NCBI RefSeq assembly: GCF_002245895.1
Contig: NZ_NPJZ01000001.1
Span: forward strand, 2,206,501 to 2,270,500
DNA from: Rhodococcus sp. OK302
Lineage (GTDB): Bacteria; Actinomycetota; Actinomycetes; Mycobacteriales; Mycobacteriaceae
Reading direction: 5' to 3'
Length of the DNA stretch: 64,000 nucleotides
The translations under genes and the position numbers were made by a program. Shown one piece after another: positions 1-8,206 of the stretch (its first letter is position 1; the number at the start of each line of letters is the position of its first letter). The notes beneath the pieces were generated by a model. The model saw only the letters and a list, made by a program, of their open reading frames with translations. It had not been told where the DNA came from and searched no databases.

Positions 1-1
1 T

Positions 2-481
2 ATGCGCACCAATCTTCAAGGTGGGCAAGAGATCAGTCGGATCTCGCCGCTGTACTGGAACAGTCGGCCGCGGCTCGAACGGTTGATGGCCACTGCCGAT
101 CCCATTGACAATGCGATGCGAAATATCCGGGTTCTCTCGCGTCGATCCCTGACCTTGGTGCGGGACGACGAAATTCTGGATCCACGGTTGGTGACTCAGG
201 TGGAACGGTTGGGGAAGGCCGTCGACGTCCTGAAGGAAATGATCCTGGCGGAGCCGGGGGAGCAGCCGGACCAGGCTGAAGCGGCGCGAGTGCTGCGGTC
301 GGTGGCCAAGGAACTGAAGCCGTCGATCGTGGAGAATGCCGGAATTTCGTCGACGGTCGTGTTTGCTCAGATCAGGTCGCTCGTGGTCGATTTGCTGCAG
401 GTGGCGGGCATGAAGAGGATTTCGGCGATCGCGACATTGCCGCCGACGGTCCCGCACCCCGCGTACGAACCAGAGCACTGA
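2..481 (+). CDS. FUSC/aromatic-acid-exporter-type protein, C-terminal part (truncated by window edge)
   Basis: This reading frame is open to the window edge and ends in TGA at 479-481, so the 159 visible residues are probably the tail of a longer protein; the first ATG in view need not be the start. The text is a mostly helical soluble segment (residues about 30-145) with Leu/Arg-rich heptad-like runs and no membrane helix. That is how the cytoplasmic C-terminal half of actinobacterial FUSC (fusaric acid resistance-like) membrane proteins reads. The family assignment rests on overall recognition rather than a diagnostic motif. It ends 92 bases before the CDF exporter gene, with no obvious terminator between. 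Confidence 0.55.
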   Translation: MRTNLQGGQEISRISPLYWNSRPRLERLMATADPIDNAMRNIRVLSRRSLTLVRDDEILDPRLVTQVERLGKAVDVLKEMILAEPGEQPDQAEAARVLRSVAKELKPSIVENAGISSTVVFAQIRSLVVDLLQVAGMKRISAIATLPPTVPHPAYEPEH

Positions 482-522
482 GTCACAGACTTTCGTCCTG
501 CTGCGGATCGAACCGATTGTAT

Positions 523-542
523 ATATGCGAATGTATGCATAT
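523..542. promoter_or_regulatory. Candidate metalloregulator operator before the CDF exporter
   Basis: An inverted repeat ATATGC-N8-GCATAT lies about 30 bases upstream of the CDF start and just ahead of its ribosome site (AGGAGGT at 557-563). AT-rich imperfect palindromes of this kind are typical targets of ArsR/SmtB-family metal sensors. The link to such a sensor is inference, since no ArsR gene adjoins this gene. Confidence 0.4.
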
Positions 543-573
543 GATCGGTTGAACTCAGGAGGTAAGCGGCATC

Positions 574-1503
574 ATGGCTTCAGGGCACGGTCATTCACAC
601 GGTCATTCAGCAGCAGGCTCGGTCGGGGTAGGCCCCTCACCGAAGCGCATCAAGAAGATGGTGATCGCCCTCGCGATCCTGGTTGCGTTTCTTGTTCTGG
701 AAGCGACTGTCGGCTTCCTCATCGGATCACTCGCCCTGCTTGCCGACGCCGGCCATATGCTCACCGATGTTGTCGGCATGGCCATGGGATTGACCGCTCT
801 CCTGCTGGCTAAAAAGGGGAGCACTACTGCTGCACGGACTTTCGGTTGGCATCGCGCCGAGGTCTTGACCGCGATGGCCAATGCGGCGATGCTCCTGGCC
901 GTTGCCGCCTGGGTGATGTACGAGGCGATCGGCCGGATCGGCGACGAACCCGAAATTCCCGGTGGCGCACTCATCATCACTGCGGCAGCAGGTCTCGTGG
1001 CAAACATCGTTGTCATGCTCATGCTGCGCGGTGATTCCAAGGACAGCCTTGCAGTGCGCGGCGCCTACCTCGAAGTGCTTGCCGACGCGGTCGGCAGCGT
1101 CGGCGTCCTCATCGCGGGTGCCGTTGTCCTCCTGTTCAATTGGACCTGGGCTGACGTAGTGGTCGGTGTGCTCATCTCCCTGTGGGTGGTGCCGCGCGCA
1201 CTCAAGTTGGCGGCCGCGTCGTTGCGCATTCTGACCCAGGCATCTCCGGCCGATGTCGACGTCGAGGCAGTGCAGTCGGACCTTGCCGCACTGCCCAACG
1301 TGGTAGGCGTGCACGACCTCCACATCTGGACCTTGACCACCGGAATGGATGTTGCGACAGTGCATCTGACCAGTGACGCAGATTCTTCACACGTTCTCGA
1401 ATCAGCACGAACCGTTCTCGAAAGTCATGGTCTGTCGCACGCGACAGTGCAGGTCGAAACGTCCGCCAACGGCGAGCACTGCGAGAAGAACGTCACTTGG
1501 TGA
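574..1503 (+). CDS. Cation diffusion facilitator (CDF) metal exporter
   Basis: A 309-residue CDF transporter, expected to export Zn2+ or a similar divalent metal from the cytoplasm by proton antiport. The N-terminus is His-rich (residues 5-12). Six membrane helices follow between about 29 and 225, and then a cytoplasmic domain (about 228-300) ending near a Cys/His cluster (HCEKN). The first metal-site pair is H61/D65. The second is E167/D171 where classic zinc exporters have His/Asp; this Glu form is, as far as I recall, common in actinobacterial members. A strong ribosome site (AGGAGGT) sits 10 bases before the ATG. The last 11 bases overlap the convergent PPOX gene. The metal specificity cannot be read from sequence alone. 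Confidence 0.9.
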   Translation: MASGHGHSHGHSAAGSVGVGPSPKRIKKMVIALAILVAFLVLEATVGFLIGSLALLADAGHMLTDVVGMAMGLTALLLAKKGSTTAARTFGWHRAEVLTAMANAAMLLAVAAWVMYEAIGRIGDEPEIPGGALIITAAAGLVANIVVMLMLRGDSKDSLAVRGAYLEVLADAVGSVGVLIAGAVVLLFNWTWADVVVGVLISLWVVPRALKLAAASLRILTQASPADVDVEAVQSDLAALPNVVGVHDLHIWTLTTGMDVATVHLTSDADSSHVLESARTVLESHGLSHATVQVETSANGEHCEKNVTW

Positions 1504-1966
1504 AGCGGACTATCTCCTTGCCCGGCTTCCACAGATCGACATGCATGTGGTCGCCGTCGATGGTTGTGTGAACTACCTCGTTGAGATCGAGAACAAAGAG
1601 GTGCAAGGGTTTTGGCACCTCATACGAATAGCTCGCCAGTATCGCGTCCATTTCTTCGTCGAATACCTCTCGCGCAGATCCCGCGATTTTTGCGTCGCCA
1701 CCCTCCATCGTGTGATGCCCCGGATTGCTGTGTAGCGCGTACCGTCCGTCGCGCTGCAGGTCCTTGGCTTTGAGGGCCCCGACCATGGATCCGAGCACCA
1801 TAAGTCCGTTCAACAATTCGACCTCGGTTCCGCTGACCCGCGGTGATCCGTCCTTGCGTAGCGTCGCGAGGACGTGATGCTTGTGGGCCTTCAATCGCGC
1901 TTCGACAGCTTCGGCGAGGGCGGGTGCTTCTTCGGAGAACTGCTTCCAAGTAACCATGCCAGCCAT
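1493..1966 (-). CDS. Pyridoxamine-5'-phosphate-oxidase-like (split beta-barrel) flavin/F420-binding protein
   Basis: A 157-residue protein starting MAGMVTWKQF. It has the small split-barrel fold seen in PPOX-like proteins: the strand 'HVLATLRKDGSPRVSG' near residues 30-45 is the characteristic opening, followed by the 'ALHSNPG' region. Relatives bind FMN, F420 or heme and often reduce or scavenge small molecules; the substrate here is unknown. It is transcribed divergently from the WYL regulator, with a clear palindrome between them, so it is probably that regulator's target. The start at 1966 is chosen over ATG 1957. Frames extending upstream to 2080 run through the operator and the regulator and are rejected. 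Confidence 0.8.
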   Translation of the reverse strand: MAGMVTWKQFSEEAPALAEAVEARLKAHKHHVLATLRKDGSPRVSGTEVELLNGLMVLGSMVGALKAKDLQRDGRYALHSNPGHHTMEGGDAKIAGSAREVFDEEMDAILASYSYEVPKPLHLFVLDLNEVVHTTIDGDHMHVDLWKPGKEIVRFTK

Positions 1967-1981
1967 TCTGCACCCGTAACC

Positions 1982-1998
1982 CTGACAACTTCTGTCAG
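1982..1998. promoter_or_regulatory. Operator palindrome between PPOX gene and WYL regulator
   Basis: Perfect inverted repeat CTGACA-N5-TGTCAG. TGACA/TGTCA half-sites in the gap between a YafY/WYL regulator and a divergent enzyme gene are a typical arrangement, so auto-regulation plus control of the PPOX gene is likely. It sits 15 bases from the PPOX start and 23 bases from the preferred regulator start. Confidence 0.6.
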
Positions 1999-2021
1999 TG
2001 ATACTGGATAGAGTTTCCGAT

Positions 2022-2987
2022 GTGCGCTCCGGACGGCTCCTCCAACTGATGCTCCGACTACAAGGCAGTCGCGGCGCCACCGCTCAGCAGCTGGCCGATG
2101 AGTTCGGAGTTTCCGTGCGCACCGTCTATCGCGATGTGGCCTCGCTGTCCGGCGGCGGCGTGCCGATCTGGACGGAAAGCGGCCCGGGTGGCGGCATCAG
2201 GTTGCTCGACGGTTGGCAGTCCAAGCTGTCGGGCATGACCGACGACGAGACCTCGGCGCTCATGCTGTTGGGAGTGCCGTCTATCGCGGCTGATCTGGGC
2301 CGAACGGACTTTGCCGAATCTGCGGCCGCAAAGCTGCTGAACACAATGCCCGCGCCTCTTCGGGCTGGCGCGCGGTTGTGGCAGGACCGCATTCTGGTGG
2401 ACGTGCCCGGATGGTTCGGTGGCAGCGACGATATTTCTGGATTGCCGATTATCGCGTCGGCTGTATTGGATTCTCGGCGACTGCAGTTCGTGTATCGCGA
2501 CCGCGAACGTACCGTCGATCCACTCGGACTGGTGATCAAGGCCGGTGTTTGGTATCTGGTCGCGAACTTGAATGATCGAACGCTGTCGTTCCGAGTGGGT
2601 CGCGTCGAAGATCCGGTGATGGGCGACGAATCATTCGATCGGCCGGCGGATTTCGAGTTGGCGACGTGGTGGGCGTCGTCGATGGCGGAGTTCGATCGAT
2701 CGCTGCTGCGATTCGGTTGCCGGGTGCGATTGTCAGCAGAGGGCTGGCGCAGGCTTCCTGACGTTGTGGGCGTCGAAGCGTCTCGAGTCGAGCCCGGCCA
2801 GGCCGATGTCGACGGTTGGATGGACGTCGATCTGAGGTTGGAAAGTTTCGACGTCGCGCTCTCGCAGTTGATCGGTCTGGGCTCGGACGTCGAAGTCCTC
2901 GAACCGTTGTTGTTGCGCGGTGCCATGCACGCCGTGGCGGAACAGATGGTGCTCCGCCACAGGCGACAGGTGTCAGGCGGTGGCTGA
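2022..2987 (+). CDS. YafY-type helix-turn-helix regulator with WYL domain
   Basis: Transcriptional regulator of the DeoR/YafY class. An N-terminal HTH_11 domain (LQGSRGATAQQLADEFGVS, then the recognition helix VRTVYRDV) covers about residues 1-55. A WYL ligand-binding domain with the diagnostic 'GVWYLVA' follows in the middle, and a WCX-like C-terminal region completes it. I chose the GTG at 2022 (V-R-S-G-R-L-L-Q), which matches the usual family opening. A GTG at 1998 adds eight residues but overlaps the operator palindrome. It is divergent from the PPOX-like gene and probably controls it. Its 3' end overlaps the DUF808 gene by 15 bases. Confidence 0.85.
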   Translation: MRSGRLLQLMLRLQGSRGATAQQLADEFGVSVRTVYRDVASLSGGGVPIWTESGPGGGIRLLDGWQSKLSGMTDDETSALMLLGVPSIAADLGRTDFAESAAAKLLNTMPAPLRAGARLWQDRILVDVPGWFGGSDDISGLPIIASAVLDSRRLQFVYRDRERTVDPLGLVIKAGVWYLVANLNDRTLSFRVGRVEDPVMGDESFDRPADFELATWWASSMAEFDRSLLRFGCRVRLSAEGWRRLPDVVGVEASRVEPGQADVDGWMDVDLRLESFDVALSQLIGLGSDVEVLEPLLLRGAMHAVAEQMVLRHRRQVSGGG

Positions 2988-3914
2988 TCGCTTCGCCAGC
3001 AGGCGGTTGATACCCAACTGCCCAGCGACGATCACGACACCTACCACCAAACCCAGCGCAGCGGACGCGAGAGTGTTGACGATCCACGCCAGTACCCCAC
3101 CGATGCCGGCGACGTCCTTGACAGCTTCTTCACCGTGGTGAACGGCGTCGTAGAGGGGATGGAAGCCCAGTTCGTCGATGCCGACCAGAAGAATGTGGCC
3201 ACCCACCCACAACATCGCGGCAGTGCCGACTACGGAGAGCACTGACATAACGTGCGGCATGCCGCGAACGAGTCCGGTACCGACGGTCTTGGCAAGGCCT
3301 GACGAAGACTCCGCGATCCGCAAACCGATGTCGTCCATCTTCACGATCAGTCCGACGACGCCGTAGACGATGACTGTGATGACCACAGCCACGACGGCAA
3401 GAATTATCAGTCGATTCCAGAAACTCTCGTCGGCGACGGTGTTGAGTGCGATCACCATGATCTCGGCCGACAGAATCAGATCGGTACGCACGGCGCCGGA
3501 GACAACTTCCTCCTCGTCGCGAAGATTCTCGTCAGCAGTGTCGTGGTGGTCACCGTGGCCGAAAATTGCGCCCCAGATTTTGTGCACTGCCTCGTAGCTG
3601 AGGTAACAGCCACCCACCATCAGCAGGGGAGTCAACAGTCCGGGGAGGAATTGGCTGAGCAACAGAGCGATCGGCAGAATGATCAGCAGCTTGTTACGCA
3701 ACGATCCGACGGCGATGCGCTTGATGATGGGCAGTTCGCGTTCGGCCGCCAGCCCACGAACGTATTGCGGCGTTACCGCGGCATCGTCGATGACCACGCC
3801 GGCTGCCTTGGCCGTCGCCTTACCGGTCGCGGCAGCAATATCGTCGATCGACGCAGCGGCCATCCGAGCCAGCGCAGCGACGTCGTCGAACAATGCGAAT
3901 AGTCCGCCGGCCAT
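2973..3914 (-). CDS. DUF808 (YedI-type) inner-membrane protein
   Basis: A 313-residue protein with the DUF808 opening 'MAGGLFALFDDVA', followed by the conserved 'GVVIDDAAVTPQYVRG' near residues 40-55 and 'RELPIIKRIAVGSLRNK'. Several hydrophobic segments lie between about 75 and 305, and a His-rich loop (GHGDHHD) near residue 120. The family is widespread and its biochemical role is not established; it is annotated as an inner-membrane protein in Escherichia coli. The ATG at 3914 is preferred because GGAGGT lies 5 bases upstream. The GTG at 3917 would be too close to that site. Confidence 0.85.
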   Translation of the reverse strand: MAGGLFALFDDVAALARMAAASIDDIAAATGKATAKAAGVVIDDAAVTPQYVRGLAAERELPIIKRIAVGSLRNKLLIILPIALLLSQFLPGLLTPLLMVGGCYLSYEAVHKIWGAIFGHGDHHDTADENLRDEEEVVSGAVRTDLILSAEIMVIALNTVADESFWNRLIILAVVAVVITVIVYGVVGLIVKMDDIGLRIAESSSGLAKTVGTGLVRGMPHVMSVLSVVGTAAMLWVGGHILLVGIDELGFHPLYDAVHHGEEAVKDVAGIGGVLAWIVNTLASAALGLVVGVVIVAGQLGINRLLAKRSATA

Positions 3915-4163
3915 CACAGACCTCCGATGGAATCAGTGGAAGAGTATGGCCGGATGGATCCGGTAACACAGTTGCGTGATCGCACGAAGTTGCTGTCCCC
4001 TGAACGTCGAAGGTGGCGGTAAGCCACCTCGAACGATACCGGCGTGCCGTTCCCGCGAGTAGTGGACACCCGACCACGTTCGCTGAGGATCGTTACCGCA
4101 AAACCTTCCCGGGCTGCTTCTCGCATGAAAGACTGCATAAAGAGACCGACCGAACGGGGCATC

Positions 4164-4820
4164 ATGCGCGAACCAGACACAGCGCAGGTCGCCAAGAGCT
4201 TCGACGCAATGGCGACTCATTACGACAGGCAGATCGGGCGCTTCGAACGTTTTGTGCTCGGTGACGCACGTAGTTGGGCAGTCGACAAGGCGCGTGGACG
4301 CGTTGTCGAGATTGCGGTGGGCACCGGGCTGAACTTGCCGCTCTACGGGAAAGACGTCGACTACGTCATCGGCGTCGATATCTCGAATGCGATGCTCGAG
4401 CGTGCTCGCATCAAGGTTGCCGAGGGTGTGGACATCAGCGTCGATCTTCGTCACGGTGACGCGCAGGAACTTGACCTTCCAGACGAATGCGTCGATACGC
4501 TCGTGTCCACCTATTCGTTCTGCACGATCCCGGACCCCGGCCGAGCTGCGGCCGAGGCCTTCCGGGTCTTGGTACCCGGTGGGCGATTTGTCCTCGCCGA
4601 ACATGGACCCAGTACCAACGTCGTTGCGCGTGCCGTGATGAAGATTGTCGAACCGTTATTCGTGCGTTTCGGCGCCGACCATCTCACTCGCGATCCCGTG
4701 GGATACCTCGAAGGCGAGGGCTTCTTGATCGACGAGGTACACCGCAGTGGACGGGGCGGGGTCGTGTTTCGTGTAGTGGCACGTAAACCGGATCCCGAAT
4801 GGACAGCTCTAGGCCACTAG
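4164..4820 (+). CDS. Class I SAM-dependent methyltransferase (UbiE/COQ5-like)
   Basis: A 218-residue methyltransferase. Motif I is 'VVEIAVGTGLNLPLY' near residue 50, with an acidic residue closing the next strand in 'VIGVDIS'. 'DTLVSTYSFCTIPDP' is the motif IV region and 'LVPGGRFVLAEHG' the post-motif loop typical of UbiE-like enzymes. The acceptor is unknown. The frame is open upstream to 4044, but MREPDTAQVAKSFD at 4164 begins just before the conserved 'FDAMATHYD' and is the best start. The stop codon overlaps the end of the convergent MFS gene by 4 bases, so no separate terminator fits between them. Confidence 0.85.
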   Translation: MREPDTAQVAKSFDAMATHYDRQIGRFERFVLGDARSWAVDKARGRVVEIAVGTGLNLPLYGKDVDYVIGVDISNAMLERARIKVAEGVDISVDLRHGDAQELDLPDECVDTLVSTYSFCTIPDPGRAAAEAFRVLVPGGRFVLAEHGPSTNVVARAVMKIVEPLFVRFGADHLTRDPVGYLEGEGFLIDEVHRSGRGGVVFRVVARKPDPEWTALGH

Positions 4821-6232
4821 CGCTTTTCGGACACGATCACGCCGGACGGAGTATCGCCGGGAGTCAAGCTCGGCGGGGCAGGAGTCATACCCAGAGATGC
4901 GACGGCGGAGACAAGCGCTATCGCGAAGATGATCCACCAGGCCTGGCGGAATGTCTCGTAATCGACTGCTGCGCCCAGAACGGCGATCAAAACACTGACG
5001 CCGAGCACGGTTCCGATCTGACGGCTCATGCTGACAACCGCGCTACCGGTAGCCGATCGGGCTGCCGGTAGGTCAGCGGTTGCCTGCGACAGGATGGTGG
5101 GTAGTGCCAGGCCGACGCCGATGCCCGCGATGATCCATCCGGGAAGAAGTTCGACGGCGTAGTTCGGAGTTGTTCCGACAGAGAGTAATACGAGAAGCGT
5201 GCCAACAGCCCAGAACGCGCTGCCGAGCGCAGCGACACGGCCGGCTGAGTACTTCCGAGTCAGTGCTCCACCCGCAATGGCGAACAACGGGACCATCATC
5301 GGTCCGGGAGCAACCGCGAGGCCGGTTCGCAGGGCTGAATAGCCCCAAACTTCTTGTAACCACATAATATTCGCGAGTAGTCCGGCGGCGAATGTGGCGC
5401 TGAACAGAATTGCGGTGATGTTGGACCAGGTGAACGTGCGAACCTTCAGCAGGTCCGGGGCAATCAGGGGTGCGGCGTGCCGGGAGTTGCTCCACCAGAA
5501 CGTAATCAGGGTGATTGCGGCGAGAGCGAACGCGACAATGATGCGCGGATCCGTCCATCCCCAGTCCGGTCCTTGGACGAGGGCCAGAGCGAGGGCGCCG
5601 ATGCCGAAGATGAGCAATGCGGCGCCGACCAGGTCTATGCCGGCATCCGGATCCTTTTCCGCAACGTCGGGTACCAGGCGAACAGCGAAGTAGAGCAGTG
5701 CAATTCCGATGGGAAGGTTGATCAGGAACACCCAATGCCACGATGCCTCGACAAGAATGCCGCCGACAACAGGGCCGAATGCCGCGGCGGCAGCACCGGC
5801 TGCAGCCCAGATGCGAACACCGGATTGACGTTTGGCTGCCGGGAGGGCGTTGATCAGGAGTCCGAGACTGGCCGGCGTCAGTGCTGCGGCACCGATTGCC
5901 TGCACGATTCGGAAAGCCACGAGCATCCAGAGTGACGGGCTGAACGCGCAGGCGGCACTGGCCAACGTAAACAGTGCAAGACCGGCGATGAAGGCGCGTT
6001 TGGGCCCGATGCGATCGGCCCAGCGTCCGAGGGGGATGAGCAGTGCTGCGTACACAATGGCGTAGCCGTTGAGGATCCAACTGAATTCTCCGAGCGAATG
6101 ACCCGGAAAGCTCTTGGCGATATCGCCGAAAGCCACGTTGACCACAAACAAGTCCAGGCTGGCGACAAACGGTGCGCCCGACAGTATCGCGAGAAGTGGG
6201 CCCGTACGCACGGGCTGACTATTGAGTTCCAT
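4817..6232 (-). CDS. MFS drug exporter, DHA2-type (14 membrane helices)
   Basis: A 471-residue major-facilitator exporter. It shows 'LDLFVVNVAFGDI' in helix 1, the motif A loop 'GRWADRIGPKRAF' between helices 2 and 3, the antiporter motif region 'AAAAAFGPVVGGILV' in helix 5, and enough hydrophobic segments for about 14 helices. It probably expels toxic organic compounds by proton antiport. The ATG at 6232 is preferred over an upstream TTG at 6241. That ATG lies inside a perfect palindrome, so the divergent HxlR-type regulator very likely represses it by covering the start region. Confidence 0.9.
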   Translation of the reverse strand: MELNSQPVRTGPLLAILSGAPFVASLDLFVVNVAFGDIAKSFPGHSLGEFSWILNGYAIVYAALLIPLGRWADRIGPKRAFIAGLALFTLASAACAFSPSLWMLVAFRIVQAIGAAALTPASLGLLINALPAAKRQSGVRIWAAAGAAAAAFGPVVGGILVEASWHWVFLINLPIGIALLYFAVRLVPDVAEKDPDAGIDLVGAALLIFGIGALALALVQGPDWGWTDPRIIVAFALAAITLITFWWSNSRHAAPLIAPDLLKVRTFTWSNITAILFSATFAAGLLANIMWLQEVWGYSALRTGLAVAPGPMMVPLFAIAGGALTRKYSAGRVAALGSAFWAVGTLLVLLSVGTTPNYAVELLPGWIIAGIGVGLALPTILSQATADLPAARSATGSAVVSMSRQIGTVLGVSVLIAVLGAAVDYETFRQAWWIIFAIALVSAVASLGMTPAPPSLTPGDTPSGVIVSEKR

Positions 6233-6273
6233 AGTCAGCAACCTAAACCCTGACTATGGCTATCGCAAGTCAG
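6215..6273. promoter_or_regulatory. Multi-site operator between MFS exporter and HxlR regulator
   Basis: A perfect 10-base inverted repeat, CCATAGTCAG (6229-6238) and CTGACTATGG (6250-6259), is separated by 11 bases. A further CTGACTAT lies at 6215-6222 and an AAGTCAG at 6267-6273. One arm includes the start codon of the exporter. Repeated half-sites between divergent regulator and target genes are strong evidence for an operator of the HxlR-type protein. Confidence 0.7.
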
Positions 6274-6289
6274 GGCGTATTCTTGGTGT

Positions 6290-6781
6290 ATGGACGCAGT
6301 GCGACTGGCCGGAGTGCTCGAAGATCGAAATGCATGGCAGGCCACGCACTGCTCGATCGGCCGGGCAATGGAAGTGGTCGGCACTCGGTCCGCGATGCTC
6401 ATCCTTCGTGAGGCTTACTACGGCACAACTCGTTTCGACGATTTTGCGGCGCGTGTCGGAATTACCGAGGCGGTGGCGTCGGCGCGCTTGAAAGAACTGA
6501 CCGAGGCCGGCATCTTCGAGCGCCAGCCGTACAAGGAGCCGGGAAAGCGGACTCGGCATGAGTATGTGCTGACTGAGATGGGTCGGGATCTACTGCCGGC
6601 GGTTCTCGCGCTCATGCAGTGGGGTGACAAGTATCTGCACGATGGAAGGGGTGGCCCGCTGACGGTGGCAGATGATGCCACAGGCGAGCCGGTGCACGTT
6701 GAAGTGCGAAGCGAATCGGGGCGCGAAGTTCCGCTGGGGGAGTTGCGAGTGTCGGTGAACGGCGCACGTGCGCGCGCCTAG
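6290..6781 (+). CDS. HxlR-family winged-helix regulator
   Basis: A 163-residue regulator with the HxlR fold. 'CSIGRAMEVVGTRSAMLILREAYYGTTRFDDF' spans residues about 20-52 and carries the Cys typical of the family. 'EAVASARLKELTEAGIFER' is the recognition helix and wing, and 'YVLTEMGRDLLPAV' the dimer helix. A C-terminal tail (residues 120-163) of about 40 residues extends past the core domain. It is divergent from the DHA2 exporter with a strong shared operator, so it most likely senses a toxic or oxidised compound and derepresses export. Confidence 0.9.
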   Translation: MDAVRLAGVLEDRNAWQATHCSIGRAMEVVGTRSAMLILREAYYGTTRFDDFAARVGITEAVASARLKELTEAGIFERQPYKEPGKRTRHEYVLTEMGRDLLPAVLALMQWGDKYLHDGRGGPLTVADDATGEPVHVEVRSESGREVPLGELRVSVNGARARA

Positions 6782-6870
6782 CGGTGTATCGCCCGAGAAG
6801 TCTAATGTGCTGTCTGTCAATGACTCTCGAGCACAAGTTCGCGAAATCCTGTCCGAAATGTCCCTAGGAA

Positions 6871-6886
6871 TCGAAATCCTGTTCGA
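6871..6886. promoter_or_regulatory. LexA-type SOS box
   Basis: TCGAAATCCTGTTCGA matches the actinobacterial/Gram-positive SOS consensus TCGAAC-N4-GTTCGA at 11 of 12 defined bases. It abuts a TAGAAT -10-like hexamer (6887-6892) just upstream of the DUF222-HNH start at 6900, so damage-inducible expression is likely. Confidence 0.65.
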
Positions 6887-6899
6887 TTAGAATTGGAGT

Positions 6900-8138
6900 A
6901 TGGGAAATCGGGAAGCGTGGCAACTGGACGGTGAGGGTCTCAAGGCGGAGGTTCTCTACCTGGTCCGCGCCCGGCACGATATGCAATCGTGCATGGTGCA
7001 CCTCGTTGTCGAGATGTTCACTCGTGACGCTCTCCCTGGCACCGGCTTTCGGGCTATAGCGCAGTGGCTGCACCGATCCACCAACCTCGAGATCGGCGAA
7101 TGCAGCCAACTGGTCAGCCTCGCGCGGTTGTTCATGCTTGAACCTGTAGTCGCACAGTCCTTTCACGATGGTGACATCGATATGCAGAAGGCCCGTCAGG
7201 TGGCACAGTTCTGCCAGCGCCCACCCAAGAACATGCATATCGCGGACATCGAGAAGGCTCGGGAAATCCTTCTGGACCTCGCCGCGAAGAAGGTTTCCGA
7301 CTGCGACGCCATCCGGGCAGCCATCCGGCGCATCGAAAAGCAGTACGGCAATCGCGACGACGGCGTCCCCGTCGGCGAGGATTCCGAGCGCAACGAGTTC
7401 TATGCCTCGAAAGGTTTGTACGGCCGCGTCAGCGTCAAAGGTGACCTCGATGCCGTCAACGGCGTCCGGTTGATCGCCCTGCTGTCCGGACTTTCCAAGC
7501 CGACACCCGAAATTGACGGCGTGAAAGATCTTCGTACCCCGGCACTTCGACGGGCTGACGGTTTCTGTGAACTGTTGCGCCGCTTCGAGATGGCCGGCCT
7601 CGGGCCCGTTGAAGGTGGCGTCAAACCGCACCTGACGATCACCGCTACCGCGAAAGACCTCGCGGACCTGAAGGCATTGAAAGACCTTTTGCCGTCCGCT
7701 GAGGAACTCGGGTATGCGATCACCAACTGGGCCGGGCCTATCAGCCTCGACAGCGCCCGCATGCTGGCCTGCGATTGTATGGTCACCCGAATCCTGCTCG
7801 ACCAGAACGGTGTTCCGCTCAATCATGGAATCGACGAGCGAACCGCGACGGTCCCGCAGCGGCGAGCTTTGGCGGTCAGGGATGGGGGATGCGCGTTTCC
7901 TGGCTGCGGAACCCCGCCGGGATGGTGCGATGCCCACCATATTGTTCATTGGATGGACAGTGGTCCAACGGATTTCGATAATCTCATACTTTTGTGCGGT
8001 CATCATCATCGGTTGCTGCACCATACCGAGTGGAGTGTCGAGATCGGGGGCGATCGGAGAACCCGGTTCTATCCACCGATGTCGGTGGATCCGTATCAGG
8101 TTCCGATACCGGGGAACAGTCCACCGACAGCAGCTTGA
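6900..8138 (+). CDS. DUF222 / 13E12-repeat-type HNH endonuclease-like protein
   Basis: A 412-residue member of the actinobacterial 13E12/REP family. A DUF222 region occupies roughly residues 10-320. It is followed by a C-terminal HNH nuclease domain with 'CAFPGCGTPPGWCDAHHIVHW' split over Cys pairs and a His-His, and 'NLILLCGHHHRLLHH' as the second metal-binding half. All nuclease motif residues appear intact. These genes are often multicopy, and several in mycobacteria are reported to be DNA-damage responsive; the LexA box directly upstream agrees. The exact role is unknown. The ATG is only 7 bases after the -10-like hexamer, which suggests a very short leader or leaderless mRNA. Confidence 0.9.
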   Translation: MGNREAWQLDGEGLKAEVLYLVRARHDMQSCMVHLVVEMFTRDALPGTGFRAIAQWLHRSTNLEIGECSQLVSLARLFMLEPVVAQSFHDGDIDMQKARQVAQFCQRPPKNMHIADIEKAREILLDLAAKKVSDCDAIRAAIRRIEKQYGNRDDGVPVGEDSERNEFYASKGLYGRVSVKGDLDAVNGVRLIALLSGLSKPTPEIDGVKDLRTPALRRADGFCELLRRFEMAGLGPVEGGVKPHLTITATAKDLADLKALKDLLPSAEELGYAITNWAGPISLDSARMLACDCMVTRILLDQNGVPLNHGIDERTATVPQRRALAVRDGGCAFPGCGTPPGWCDAHHIVHWMDSGPTDFDNLILLCGHHHRLLHHTEWSVEIGGDRRTRFYPPMSVDPYQVPIPGNSPPTAA

Positions 8139-8157
8139 ACAACCGACTACGCGAGGT

Positions 8158-8189
8158 GCACACCGGGGAAGAACGATGCCCCGGTGTGC
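8158..8189. terminator. Bidirectional hairpin between DUF222 gene and cupin gene
   Basis: Perfect 11-base stem GCACACCGGGG / CCCCGGTGTGC with a 10-base loop, lying between two convergent genes. It lacks a clear U-tract. Confidence 0.65.
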
Positions 8190-8206
8190 GTGCGGCGTTC
8201 ACCAGT

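Noticed and set aside
6900..8138. DUF222-HNH gene as part of a group II intron or insertion element
   Set aside because: No reverse transcriptase, transposase or flanking inverted repeats are visible; such stand-alone genes are ordinary in actinobacteria.
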